DNA from: Biomphalaria glabrata
Lineage: Eukaryota > Mollusca > Gastropoda > Planorbidae
DNA length: 64,000 nt
NCBI RefSeq assembly: GCF_947242115.1
Contig: NC_074714.1
Coordinates: forward strand, 42,948,149-43,012,148
Reading direction: 5' to 3'
In this document: one piece after another, positions 38,101 through 47,834 of the stretch
How positions within the stretch are numbered: the first letter of the stretch is position 1
Layout of the letters: each line of letters starts with the position of its first letter
Notes under the pieces: generated by a model
What the model was told of the DNA's origin: nothing
Databases searched by the model: none
Seen by the model: only the letters and a program-made list of their open reading frames with translations
Translations under genes and position numbers: made by a program

Positions 38101-41100
38101 TTTTTCAGCTCTTCTTAAATATTTACTTTGTAAAAAATATTTTTTGGTAAATAAAGCTAAATATTACTGTTATGAATGTGTATCGACCTCTGGTAACTGC
38201 GTAGAATTCGTCACTCAGTGAAAATAATTTTACAATTTCATACGGACAAAATGCAGTACTAAGATTTATTGATCCCACCCCCTCTTTTCTAGGATTGTCC
38301 TCCCACCTGGTCCAACCCTTTTTCATTGTATATTTACTAATGATAAAATTTGAGATTAGAGTGTGGTGCGACATAATTTACAAATGTATTCAAATATCAA
38401 TAAGTAGCTTATATTATTTAGATATTCAACTAAATTTGTTCACAAACTATGATCTCTCTATAAGAAATAGGACCGCCCCCCCACTCAAAGGGCTAGGGTG
38501 GGGAGATAAGTAAATGCAATCACTCCCTCCCCACCCCCATCCCACCGGATCGGCCAAGATAGAAGAGGGAAGCGAAACATAATATATAAATTTTATACTA
38601 ACTAATTTTGTTCATTAATTATGATTTCTCCACAAAAATAGGACCGCCCCCCCCCAGTCAAAGGGCTTAGGTTAAAAGGGAAATAGATTTAATCGCACCC
38701 CCCCCAATCAGCTAATAGGGGAATGGCATAATATAAAGATCGGTTAAAATATCAATAACAAGTTTTAATCATATAAATATTTAATTGATTCTGTTAACAA
38801 GCTGTTATTCCTACAAATATATATATCAAAATTTTATGGTTGGGGGCGGGGCGTGATTGATGCCATCGCCCCTTTCACACCCAACCAAATCAGTCAGCCT
38901 ACTAGAGGGGTTAGGGGTGCTTGTGACCTTTGACCATTGGGGTGGTAATTTGCATGACTCTGGATCAGAAGAATGTTTTTTTGGACATTCCGATGGTCTA
39001 GAGCAGCGGTTCTCAACCTTTTATGCTCGGCGACCCCTTTTTACAATTCCCCACTTAACCGCGACCCCCCACCCCGCACACACACAACAATTGAAGAATA
39101 GACAATAACAATTCATTTTTTCAATGGTCTTTGGCGACTCCTGGCAAATCGTAAATCGCCCCTAAGGGGGTCGCGACCCACAGGTTGAGAACCCCTGGTC
39201 TAGAGGTTAGTTTCGCTTGGTGCATTATCGCTAGGCGGTGGTGTCGAATCCAGGGTAACAGGTTCGAGCCTTGGTCGGCGCATGCCCTTATTTTCATAGC
39301 ATTTTAATTCACTTCTTTCTCTCTTAAAAACTTTGGTGCTGTTATTTATTTATGTTTAATATATATTCTTATGACATATGTATATATTATGTAATGTTAA
39401 TAGAAAATCAACAGAATTTAAACAAACTGAAATAAAATATTAATACTTATATTTTTCCTGTAGTTAAAATCGTATGAGATTCCCAATAACTCCAGCTGCA
39501 GACAGTCAACATTATCTCCCTGTAAAGTATAGCACCAATGTTTGCCACGTAAGTATATACTAAATTTTATACATTGATGATTATAATATTGCATAGGTTA
39601 GGCTAGACCTGTACCAGAGACCTTTGGACAAATAAATAAATATATTATTATTTCAATTACTAGCTAATTTTCCACACAGAAAAAAAAAACTTCGACTTTT
39701 TTAATATTTCAAAGTATAATAATCTAAAAATTAAATTTGGTTTAGAGGTCAAGACAATCTATATCTTCAACACGCATACGTCATCGGGTATTCCCGCATG
39801 TCTGTATTTAACTGTGAATAAACATTAGCGTACCGTCTTCTATGTCTAAAGGTGTATCATGAAACCAAAATCTGTCTTTCAATCTTGTTCTATTAAAAAG
39901 ATAGTAATCGCTCCTCCTCTTACGAATCAACCATTTTATCTCTAGACCTAAAGTTATAAATGTATTGGTTACATTGGCATGATATTTAGTTACACTGTCG
40001 AGCAGTTTGGAATATTTAATACACATAGTAACTTAACACTTTTTGGTAAACTTAATACTTTTTGGTAAAACTTAATACTTTTTGGTATTTGCCTCCTACC
40101 ATATATATATATTTTGCAAATTTATTTTTTTTACAGCATACGCCCGATTGGTCCCAAATCAAACTGGGGCTATCGGCGATCCGAGAAGTGGCTATTATCT
40201 GCCTACCCAGACCTGGGAAATACCTACAGCCTATGATGTCCTGTACAGAATAACCTACACGTCTCACGCAATCGTGCAAGCTTGGCCAGTCTTGTCTCAG
40301 GAACTGGGTGAGAAATTCAAATTATGCAAACTTTGATGAGCTTTTAAAGAAATCATTTTCCTAACACAATTGCAAAAGTTTTAGTTGTTCACCACACCGC
40401 ACGTAGGGGAGACCCACTAACATGCTCATGTGAGATGCGACTGTGTGAGAAATGTCGAGAACATTATATTTTGAACAAAAGAATTTTTAATGATTCCTTA
40501 ATTTGTCATTAATCCTCTTCCCCAACAATATGCGATACTTGCGTTCTTATCTGCCCGTTGTATTGGGAGAGTATCAAGTCCCTCTGTGGCAGTTTACATC
40601 TTCAAATACAGGCGTAACTGGGGTGGGGGAGAGAGGAGGAGAATTTGAAAATCCCCGGGTTACCACTGCTTGGGGCCCCCCAAATGAGTGTTTTTTTAAA
40701 TTAAATATTACGCAAAATGCAGGGGCCCCCTAAGAGGCCAAGCCCCCGGTTCCCCCAAATGATGGCAAATTTCTAGTTACGCCACTGTTAAAACGAGATT
40801 GTCTCCCTTTGCAACTTCTCATGTGTCTGTCTACAGAGACCAATCATTAATACACAGCTGCGGTAACGGGCCGTGCTATGTAATCACAAGACGCTGTACC
40901 ATTTTCACCCTTCTTTCTACTCCTGGTGTGTACAAGCAATGGTGTTGTACAGAAGTGTGGTATCCCTTACGTTACATTGCCAAAAAGAACAGATGGAAAT
41001 CTCAAAGACTCAGTGAATTTAACAAAACTTTAGGAGTCTCTGATTTAAATCTTCATATACATACTTTATAGATGTTCCGCACATGTATCTTTTTTTCCTT

Positions 41101-41240
41101 TTACATCTTTAGGCTACCGTGGCACCAACAGCCTCTACCACTTCGTGGCCCCTCTCACTACCATCACAGACACCAAGGCTTTGATCATCCCAAACAACTG
41201 TGTGCCTAATGACGCTCTAGCGGTTATCAAAACGAAATAG
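23148..41240 (+). CDS. Ependymin-related secreted protein (multi-exon, one exon probably missing from this model)
   Basis: Exons recognised: 23148-23240 (signal peptide MRQLFLYVALLCLVAVMAQ, then VTVCQSTTYQ), 37247-37338 (GYIAVDFSKNLMAEIS), 39464-39521 (LKSYEIPNNSSCR), 40137-40307 (YARLVPNQTGAIGDP to VLSQELG) and 41113-41240 (YHFVAPLTTITDTKALIIPNNC, stop TAG). The pattern matches ependymins: a Cys soon after the signal peptide, a Y-E-I..N.SC block, a Trp/Tyr-rich middle and a final V-P-x-x-C. Ependymins are secreted, glycosylated, calcium-binding proteins. Exons 1-2 and those from 39464 onward join in phase. The 37338-39464 join is out of frame, so a short exon of 1 mod 3 length probably lies between, where family alignment also predicts missing residues. 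Intron 1 (about 14 kb) contains a young LTR element, a composite repeat and a nested transposon. A poly(A) signal may be at 41578. Confidence 0.8.
23246..23626 (+). repeat. 5' LTR of the young element
   Basis: It begins TGTCACCACCTCAAAG and ends near ...CATTATTTA. It lies five bases after the GT of the intron-1 donor of the ependymin-related gene. It is almost identical to 29577-29958. No clear target-site duplication was seen. Confidence 0.85.
23735..23905 (+). repeat. Leader repeat with primer-binding-site-like words
   Basis: TGGTGTCAGAAGTG and close variants (GTGTCAGAAGTG, GGTGTCAGAA) recur about seven times, separated by AAAACGACATTT-like spacers. The 14-mer is complementary to the 3' end I recall for animal tRNA-Leu (...CACTTCTGACACCA). 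It starts about 110 bp beyond the LTR rather than next to it. Confidence 0.5.
25080..25265 (+). repeat. 44-bp tandem repeat in the leader of the young LTR element
   Basis: AAGTGAATTACTTATGAACT + GTACCGTTGTGCTGTGGATT + TAGC repeats about four times with few changes, between the 5' LTR and gag. Confidence 0.8.
29577..29958 (+). repeat. 3' LTR of the young element
   Basis: Starts TGTCACCACCTC after the purine tract and ends ...CATTATTCA. It is nearly identical to the 5' LTR (about two differences in 381 bp). Confidence 0.85.
30597..34097 (+). mobile_element. TTAA-flanked DNA transposon with Mutator-like transposase, decayed
   Basis: Terminal inverted repeats are GGGGAGGTATCCCT (30597) and AGGGATACCTCCCC (ending 34097). 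Both are flanked by TTAA (30593-30596, 34098-34101), consistent with a 4-bp target duplication. The 3.5-kb body encodes a transposase related to the one at 42253-44585 and contains at least one intron. This copy was inserted into the composite repeat at 30.08-36.4 kb, which itself lies in intron 1 of the ependymin-related gene. It is the defective sibling of the 41614-45151 element. Confidence 0.85.
31222..33351 (+). pseudogene. Mutator-like transposase, degraded copy
   Basis: It starts MARLNKRLAQLKQARMSRK and runs through a Ser/Arg-rich segment to a zinc-ribbon-like block (CPGCNKSS ... CETCSTVV). The DDE-type core has VSYDGSWLTRGHTSHIGIG (first Asp), MLSDGDAKSF (second Asp) and TQNANESLHSKIW (Glu), and the protein ends EGPTYEAGQF. 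An intron is likely at 32253-32408 (INYT then GSSAMMG; GTGAGG...TTTACAG). Defects: a frame change near 31500 between the first two coding blocks, an in-frame TAA after FLNIT at about 31904, and another frame change near 32460 before KFKLRYTSML. It is therefore not expected to make protein. The fold call comes from resemblance to 'Mutator-like transposase' domain proteins and from the intact paralogue in this window. Confidence 0.8.
34240..35460. repeat. Inverted-repeat unit with GTTCCGGA motif array
   Basis: A block around GCGTTTTGTCTGTTGGTCGG TCTGTCCGTCA at about 34254-34285 recurs as its reverse complement at about 35412-35445. Between them, AT-rich sequence carries GTTCCGGA at 34393, 34594 and 34884, shorter GTTCCG at 34514 and 34720, and an inverted TCCGGAAC near 35285. 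It looks like a separate small element inside the composite repeat. Confidence 0.5.
35465..35965 (+). repeat. Tandem repeat of about 140 bp containing CRE palindromes
   Basis: About four diverged units share GAATTCTTTAAATGAAATG, AAAAGAACGCACTCGGTGCA and CCAATGTCTATTAACCCTCG. Three carry TTGACGTCATATG, so TGACGTCA stands at 35599-35606, 35747-35754 and 35886-35893. Confidence 0.75.
35990..36130. repeat. TAGATC/CTAGAT-rich tract
   Basis: The words CTAGATCTAGAT, TCTAGATCTGG and GTCTAGATCTAGATCTA cluster here. Similar clusters occur at 31310-31420 and 44090-44490. Simple-sequence enrichment; no function is inferred. Confidence 0.6.
37120..37225 (+). mobile_element. SINE fragment, family 2 (tRNA-like head)
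   Basis: CCTGGCTGTGTGGTATGCTC, then CTCGATGGTCCATGGTTCTAACCCTGCCCG, has A- and B-box-like words (GGTTCTAACCC) and matches the segment at about 62.54-62.7 kb (CTCGGTGGTCCCGGGTTCGA, AACCTGCCCGC). It ends about 25 bp before the acceptor of exon 2 of the ependymin-related gene. Confidence 0.6.
37725..38040. other. GC-rich island of about 310 bp, unassigned
   Basis: Sequence around TTCCGGTGGCTGCGCAGCCC and TCGCCGACTGCGTCTGTCCT is far more GC-rich than its surroundings, with short open frames in two phases and no recognisable domain. It may be a dispersed repeat. It lies between exons 2 and 3 of the ependymin-related gene, where one short exon is missing from the model, but no in-phase exon was identified here. 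Confidence 0.4.
38385..38935. repeat. Tandem repeat of about 190 bp, two to three diverged units
   Basis: Units share AATATCAATAA, CTAAATTTGTTCA, ATTATGATTTCTCCA, AATAGGACCGCCCCCCC and CAAAGGGCTTAGG. C-rich runs alternate with AT-rich stretches. Intronic. Confidence 0.6.
38940..39300 (+). mobile_element. tRNA-derived SINE interrupted by a hAT element
   Basis: The word GATGGTCTAGAG before the hAT and GGTTAGTTTCGC after it join into an A-box-like GGTCTAGAGGTTAG once the insert and its 8-bp duplication are removed. A B box, GGTTCGAGCC, lies at 39261-39270. The insert occupies 39004-39197. Confidence 0.6.
39004..39197. mobile_element. 194-bp non-autonomous hAT element (SPIN/Charlie-like) with perfect 8-bp duplication
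   Basis: Ends CAGCGGTTCTCAACC and GGTTGAGAACCCCTG are inverted repeats. GTCTAGAG at 38996-39003 is repeated at 39198-39205. The inner sequence GGGGGTCGCGACCCACAGG is typical of SPIN-like hAT ends (from memory of the family). No coding sequence. Confidence 0.9.
40609..40787. mobile_element. MITE with (GT)GGCGTAACT ends
   Basis: CAGGCGTAACTGGGGTGGGG at the left is roughly matched by inverted TCTAGTTACGCCACTG at the right. The core is G/C-run rich (GGGGCCCCC). It lies in intron 4 of the ependymin-related gene. The superfamily is unsure. Confidence 0.55.
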
Positions 41241-42252
41241 AATTACGGATTTAGTTCTTTAAACCAAAATACAAGATCTTATTTTTGAAAACATCCATGT
41301 TATATGATGATATATGTATTTAGATTATTTACATATGCACAGTATATACAATCTCTGAAAACTCATTTTATATTGTACGAGTCTGAAGGTACACTCTAGG
41401 AGCTCGCTATAGAATCCATAGCCATAGATCATATTCAAGTTTGGCATTTAAAAAAATTAGGTGGTTGCACGATAAATGCTACTACATATTTATTTATCCT
41501 AATTAAAAATTTTGATTTTAATATTTAATTAGTACTAATATAATGCAGAATGTAATGTTTAGGTTTTTATTTATTTAAATAAATATTTTCACTATTTCTT
41601 TTATTGCCTTTAAGGGGGATGCACAATGAAATTTCAATTTTTGTAATTAACAGATAAATAGAAAAGCTTTATGCATGACTTGATAGAACATATAGAGACA
41701 TGAGTAACCATACACATTTTATGAGTGTAGCCTTTTGGGTTGCTATGGAAATGGCGGCCATCTTGAAAATAAACAATGTTTACAAAATTCTTAAAATATT
41801 CTAAAGTACTCAAAATTTTTTTAATTTTTTGATTGCACCTGATAGATATTTGAATCCCATAGGTAACTGGCTAATTTTGTTTTGAAAATTATTACTGGTT
41901 TAATTTTTATGAATTTTTAAAATTTTTATTTTTTTCCGACCCCATTTTTCATCTGAGGTCACATCATTATTTTTATTTTTTAATGAAATTTATTATACAT
42001 ATTGAAAATTTTTGCAGCCTATTACCTATGATATACTATCAATAAACTACATGTGAAAAATTATTAGTCTAACTTATACAGAACTAAAGATTTTGAGATT
42101 CTTGTGGACAACATGCACCTAAAAATACATTTTGAGAAAAACGCATTTAAAGTTTCTAAAATGATATAAAATATTTATTGTAACCATAAAAATGAAAAAA
42201 AAGGGAATATTAACATAAAACAACATAATAGATAATAAAAAAAACAAAAAAA

Positions 42253-44585
42253 CTATTCATTAAAATGGCCTGATTGATAGGTTGGACCTTCTAGAACCTC
42301 TGCCCGGTGCTCATGCTCAATTCTTCGTTTTTTCAAGTTTTTTCTCCTGGACACTAATGCGATTGATTTTCTTTTTCTAACAAGCTGTAGTTTGACATTT
42401 TGCTTTTTCTCACTAGAAGAAATGTTTTTTAGTGTCCAGGGAAGGCCTAATATGTCAAAAACTGATCTGATGCCAACAGGTCCATTATTGAAGGCTAAAA
42501 CAGCAAGGTATGTCGCAGCCCTTACCGTTTTTAATGTTGCGAATTCTGTTTTGGGGCATCTTTGCCAAATGAGGGAATGAAAAGATTCATTGGCGTTTTG
42601 TGTTCCCATTCTAGAACATCTTTTTAACAGATCTGTGTCTGTTAGTCTTTTCATTATAGGAAATAACAGTTTACCTATTTCTGATGTGATGGTCTGGTTG
42701 TGTTTTTTATATGGCTGTTTTAGTGCCTCTGATCTCTTAAAGTGACACCAAGATGTAGCGCCATCAGGACACAACCTGTGGTTATGATCTAGGTCTGAGC
42801 TCATCATATGAAAAAATGAGCCCATAACAGCCAGCTTCATTTTTTGAATGTCGGGAGCATTTTGGCGCAGAGCTTTGGAATAGTAATTTGTAATTTTTTC
42901 AATTTTTGGCTTTGTAAGCCTATAATTTAGTTCTTTTTTGTTAGACATTTTTAAATTGTTCAAAGCATTAAACATTCTTTTTGAGATGTGGTTAATGCAG
43001 TCCTCTTTTAAGATTTCTACATCATATCCTGAGTTGGTAATGGCAGATGAATGCGATTTACTATCGCCATCACACAGCATCGTGCCATAAACAAGTTTTC
43101 TGGATGCCACAGAGCGCGAAAAGATTTTGGATGCTGCTGCGGCCTCCATTGCATTTGCTGAGCCACTGAAGTTTTTTTGACACATATGCTTAGAGGCATC
43201 AAAGTTTAGTTCTGCAGAGTTTGAATCACAAACATGGCAATAATTTGATAGGACTTCGGTGTCGATGACGAGTCCAGTATCAAAATCAATAACTGTGCCA
43301 ATTCCTGAATGAGATGAGTGGCCCCTTTTATGCCAAGTCCCATCGAAAGAAACTGTAATAACAGGACAGCCTGTTGAACTTATTCTTTCATCTGTAGTTA
43401 GAGGTTGTGAAATGTTTCTTCCATGCACAACAGCAGATGCCCTAATCATACATTCTTCACCAGCTTCAATTATAGCAGTATTGACTATGTTAGCTAGATT
43501 GTTATAAGTATTTCTGTGCATGCAGGGCATACTCATAAGTCCACAAAACCTATCAAATTTAGAATGCGAGATTCCAGATTCTTTTAATGCAGCGACAGCG
43601 CGGACATTAATATCCAGATGAACATCATTACTTTTTTTTGAGGTCCAGTCGGACCACAAATATGTTTCACAATTTAGGCATTTGATTTTAATCAAATGAG
43701 CCATGCCTTTTGATTGTGTGATGCACATAGTTAATTTGTTGTCAAAGCAATGTGGACAGCACAACAAGGAGACCATTGTGGTCAATTGCATTGAATTCAT
43801 CATGACGTATATGAAATCTTCAGGCAGCCTCTTATTGGTGTTATCAGCATTAGTAACTGCAGTTAGGGATATTTTTCGCTCAGCTGCACTTGCAGGCTGT
43901 GTTGTTGCTGCTTCAGATCCAGCTGTATCCAAAACAGAGCTGCAAACAAATAAAAAATAAATTAGAGGGTCTTTAAAAAAAAATTCAATAGTATGAAAGT
44001 ACACGTCACATCTATCACAACATGAAGATTATTTTAAATTTTATAATGCATTTTAGAAATCATATATTGTATTAATCATAAAAAGTAAAGAATGTATAGA
44101 GACATGTTACATGTAATGTAGATCTATATATGACAATATGTACTAGATCTAAAAAAAAAAAACTAAGACCAAGACTTGAGTTGAAGTCCTACAATACTGT
44201 TCAATACATCATCATACATGATAATCTAATCTCTAGAGATTATCTAGTTCTAATGTGATCTATGCTCCTAATATAGACTAGCTCTATAAAAGGATAGATC
44301 TCTATGTTTGCAATCATTTTCATGATATTTATTTAATGTCTATAGAATCTAGATTCTAGATCTAGATCTAGATGTGATTCATTGGATAAACAGTGTCGAA
44401 CTCAAAGAGCCAAGGTTTCATTATTATTATTTTATGTGTCAGCACACGCTTGTCTAGTAAATAAAAAAAAGCAAACTCTAGATCTAGACTTACCTTTGTA
44501 ATTGTGCATTTGTCTTTGAAGCATGTCGTCCTCTGGGCTTACAGTAACGTTTTTTCTTTCCAAACATATAACCTTTTGTTGGCAT
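42253..44585 (-). CDS. Mutator-like DDE transposase, two exons, 592 aa, apparently intact
   Basis: Exon 1 is 44585-44494 (MPTKGYMFGKKKRYCKPRGR... with donor AG/GTAAGT). Exon 2 is 43939-42253 (acceptor TTTGCAG). They join in phase: 30 codons plus a split Ser codon, then 561 residues to the stop. A basic N-terminus is followed by a zinc-ribbon-like block (CPHCFDNKL ... CLNCETYLW). The DDE core has SFDGTWHKRGHSSHSGIG (first Asp), an inserted Cys cluster (NYCHVCDSN, MCQKNFSG), GTMLCDGDSKSH (second Asp), KEDCINHISKRM and TQNANESFHSLIW (Glu). The C-terminus is GPTYQSGHF, conserved in the degraded relative. It would cut and paste its own element. The domain name is from memory of proteins annotated 'Mutator-like transposase'; the TTAA flank is unlike classical Mutator. 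No stop or frameshift interrupts it. Confidence 0.85.
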
Positions 44586-44656
44586 TTCTGAGTTTCAATA
44601 ATGAATCGATTGTTGATGTGATGGAAGTTTACAGAAGAAGGACCGGTTCACGTCAT

Positions 44657-44752
44657 GTGCGCATGCGTGCATACTTTGTCGTTACGGAAGCTTTTTCAGT
44701 GCGCATGCGTGTATGTACAGTAACCAAAGAAGCTTTGATGGTGCGCATGCGT
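44657..44752. promoter_or_regulatory. Three NRF-1-like palindromes at exact 42-bp spacing
   Basis: GTGCGCATGCGT occurs at 44657-44668, 44699-44710 and 44741-44752, 70-165 bp upstream of the transposase ATG (44585, minus strand). It matches the known NRF-1 type site GCGCATGCGC. The 42-bp period equals about four helical turns. It probably forms the promoter of the transposase gene. Confidence 0.55.
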
Positions 44753-45155
44753 AAATATGGCTTTGTGGGTGTGTATATGAGGATATAGGGAAAAAAAAGA
44801 GGTAGTGACGTATTTTGAAAGTTTATTGCAGTACTATTTATTTATAGAATGAGAAACCATGCACATAATCGGAACTAGAAAAGTAGACCTTTGTATCGAT
44901 ACCATCTGTTAGGGATGAGAGCGTACATTAGCTTATCAACTATAGCTTACAAAATGTTGATTTTTCACCAAAACATCAAAATTTTGCTAATATATATACA
45001 TCTAAAATACAAAATTGATGTATAAAACGTATTTTTTTTAGTATTCTGATAGGGAATTCGTATTCTAGACATTTTAAACTATTAAAATCAATTAATTTTA
45101 AAATATCGATATTTTTGACCTAAATCTATGTTTTCTCACTGTGCATCCCCCTTAA

Positions 45156-47000
45156 AGTAATTATGTTGGTAATTGTTTTTTAATTATATAATCTTAGGAT
45201 GCACAAAAATAAATGTGTTTTTTTTTAGCTTGGATACATTTTTACAATTCTGTCTGTCTGTCTGGTAAAAACTTTGTACATGTTATTTCTACCACACCCA
45301 ATCTCGTATCAGGTTGAAATTATGAACAATTATTCATTGACAGAGACAAAATATGAATAAATAAATATAATTAAACAGTCAATTAATTACTGGTAATTAA
45401 TTATTTAGTATGATACCAACGTGGGTCATTATTCCTTAAGTATTCACAGATACGGCTTTCGTCCCCTTAGACAAAAAACACGTTATTTCTTCCACACCCA
45501 ATGCCGGATCAGGTTAAAACATTAATCAATTATTTACTGTACCCAACAAAATATGAATCAATTAAAAAATGAACCAATCAGTCAATTAATTTTTTAGTAA
45601 ATATTTTGTTGGAGCTCTAATAAGGGAAATAACTTAGATTTTTTTTAGCTATTATAGTTGTCAGTGCGGATTTCTTCCCCTTAGATAAGCTTCTTTTAAA
45701 AAAAACAACAAAAAAAACGGATTTTTTAATATTTCGCTTGTTGTTTTCTATGCTTGTATTGTGTGTTTTGTATTTTTTAAACACTTAAACATAATATTGA
45801 TTAGAGTTATTACATGGATTTAAGTTTTTCGTTTTAATGTTAATTTTATGTTTATCGAGTTGCTAGACTCCAGTTTTCCCTCTTCACTGCTGGCTTGTCA
45901 GCCACATTCATGAACTAAATGGCAAACAACTGAAATGTCTAGAAATAAGTTCTGGCTACGTGTAACCTTTCGAAGAGAAAGGCGGGAGTGAGAGAGCGTG
46001 AGAGGAAGACACACAAAGACACAGAGACAGAGGCAGACTGACCGAGTCAGAAGCAGACAGAGACAGACAGAGAAAAAGAAGGGGAAAGAGAAGTCAATAA
46101 TAGAAATTTAAAACACAAATATGTCAGTCTCATGGCAAATAGTTTAATAATTTGGCTTCAGACAATCAAAGCAATAAAAGTTTTATGCCACATTCTGTTC
46201 ACCGTGGAAACTGGGAAGAGACCTAGAATCAAAGCGCCAGATATATAAAAAAGTATATGTCCCTTCAAACTTCGTGACCAGTGTTACAGTCCATCCAGAT
46301 CTAAGTCGATTCGGCCCTAGGTATGATGCAATGACAACAGCAAAAGAGGCTATGGTATGATATCTCTATTTGCTTTTTATAGGGAGCAAAACAAAATTTA
46401 AAAAAGAAAAACTACTACTCTTTCTTACTTCCCTTGGTATATGTCTTTTGAGTGAGATTCTTCATACATTTCAATCTTTTGTATCAGAGTGGATACACAA
46501 ATAACGTGAGTGAAACATGATGGGATAGAATGTAGGTCGTACAGAATGATACAATGATGTAAACATTTCTTCTCCATACACCTGACAAATATATACATAT
46601 ATAATAAAAAGGTTTCACAGAGTAATATATGGAAATTTTGTTTGACGGATCGCTAACCCTTACTCACATAGAACACACACACGCGCACACACACACTAAA
46701 ACATCGAGATACAATTTATGTAACATTCTTTTAAATTCTATATTTCGTAAAAATATAATTATACTACTGCCGATCAATTTCAGACTTCAAAGTCTCATTA
46801 TAAAAGTTAGTTGGATAGTTATAATTCTAACAGTTCCAAATGACACTTTCTCCGGTACAATAGAAAGGTGAAACATATTCCAAACAGGATCGTAACGGGT
46901 CAGAACGTAACAGAGAACGTACTTTGCACCCTCAGACACAAAAATATTTTCGCTTTATCCCTATTCCCTCACCAAGCCCTTTCCTGTACTATAGGCTTCC
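45156..47000. other. Repeat-rich intergenic stretch; no gene seen
   Basis: Two plus-strand copies of the CGGATCAAGTT-type dispersed repeat are at about 45275-45440 and 45478-45690. A purine-rich GAGACAGA tract is at 45985-46095 and a short AC repeat at 46670-46695. The remainder is AT-rich with no exon-like frame. Confidence 0.6.
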
Positions 47001-47290
47001 AAAATGTTTTCTCCTGGCGTGTCTAAAGCTTTATTTCTTCTAGTAAGAAATTACAGTTCATTTAAAGCTACATTCAGAAGTGCTGAGATACGGAAGTGGT
47101 GCACCAAAATGTTTTCTCCTGGCGTGTCTAAAGCTCTATTTCTATTACAGTTCATTTAAAGCTACATTCAGAAGTGCTGTGATACGGAAGTGGTGCACCA
47201 AAATGTTTTCTCCTGGCGTGTCTAAAGCTCTATTTCTATTACAGTTCATTTAAAGCTACATTCAGAAGTGCTGAGATACGGAAGTGTGAG
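47000..47290. repeat. Tandem repeat, 94-bp unit, about three copies
   Basis: AAATGTTTTCTCCTGGCGTG + TCTAAAGCTCTATTTCTATT + ACAGTTCATTTAAAGCTACA + TTCAGAAGTGCTGAGATACG + GAAGTGGTGCACCA repeats from about 47000, 47107 and 47201. The first copy is about 12 bp longer. Confidence 0.85.
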
Positions 47291-47386
47291 AGACGTTCAA
47301 GGGAGTAGAGCAAGAACGTTAAGAGCTTCACGTAAGCTCATCCTTGTAAGAAGTCTTCTAGCAAGCCTGCTTTGCTCACACAAAAG

Positions 47387-47834
47387 CAGGGCCGGCCATA
47401 ACTATTCCGAGTCCTATGCGAAACGAATTGCGCGAAGCCCAGTCTGAATAGGAATAAGGATAATAAGTTAAAAATTAAGATTTTGTATTAGAAATAAATT
47501 TGTCATTTGTTCTATACTGTTATTAAATGAAAGTTGGCAATTCCCTTTTTTTCACGCGTAGGATCGGCGTTTTAGATTTTGAATGACACCCCAAAATGAC
47601 AAGTTTGTCTATTTTCCTGGAGAGTTTTATGAGATTTCAGGAGACTTTAATAATTTCTGGAAATTTCCATAACGTTTTTGTATATTTTGCAATTTCCGTA
47701 GATTTCAAGGAGCGCCATGAAAATCGCGAGAACCCTGTTAGAAGTTATAATAGTTTAATTTAATAATTAACACCTAGAATTAGTGCGGGGCCCACTGCGG
47801 CCGTATTGGTTGTAGTGCCCTAAGGCCGGCCCTG
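47387..47834 (-). mobile_element. 448-bp non-autonomous hAT element (CAGGGCCGGCC ends)
   Basis: CAGGGCCGGCC at 47387 and GGCCGGCCCTG ending at 47834 are perfect inverted ends. CACAAAAG flanks it on both sides (47379-47386, 47835-47842), a perfect 8-bp duplication. Inner sequence matches, in reverse orientation, parts of the 21414-22095 remnant (CCTATGCGAAACG, GGGTGTCATTCAA-type words, CACCTAGAATTAG). No coding tail is kept. Confidence 0.9.

Larger units (their letters stand above)
41614..45151 (-). mobile_element. TTAA-flanked DNA transposon with intact Mutator-like transposase; looks whole
   Basis: Terminal inverted repeats are GGGGGATGCACAATGA (41614) and TCACTGTGCATCCCCC (ending 45151). 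Both are flanked by TTAA (41610-41613, 45152-45155). The 3.5-kb body holds one two-exon transposase gene on the minus strand, with a promoter-like segment upstream and AT-rich 3' sequence. It lies about 370 bp downstream of the last exon of the ependymin-related gene. The layout equals that of the decayed copy at 30597-34097 (same TTAA, GGGG start, size and gene), but with different inner TIR sequence, so they are two families of one lineage. Confidence 0.88.

Noticed and set aside
40137-40255. Alternative frame through the ependymin exon at 40.14 kb
   Set aside because: Only the frame starting with the split codon is open through the donor and joins in phase with the exon at 41113; the others hit stops.
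40836-41070. Extra exon near 40.84 kb after a CTACAG acceptor-like site
   Set aside because: Exons 40137-40307 and 41113-41240 already join in phase, and the frame here resembles no part of ependymin.
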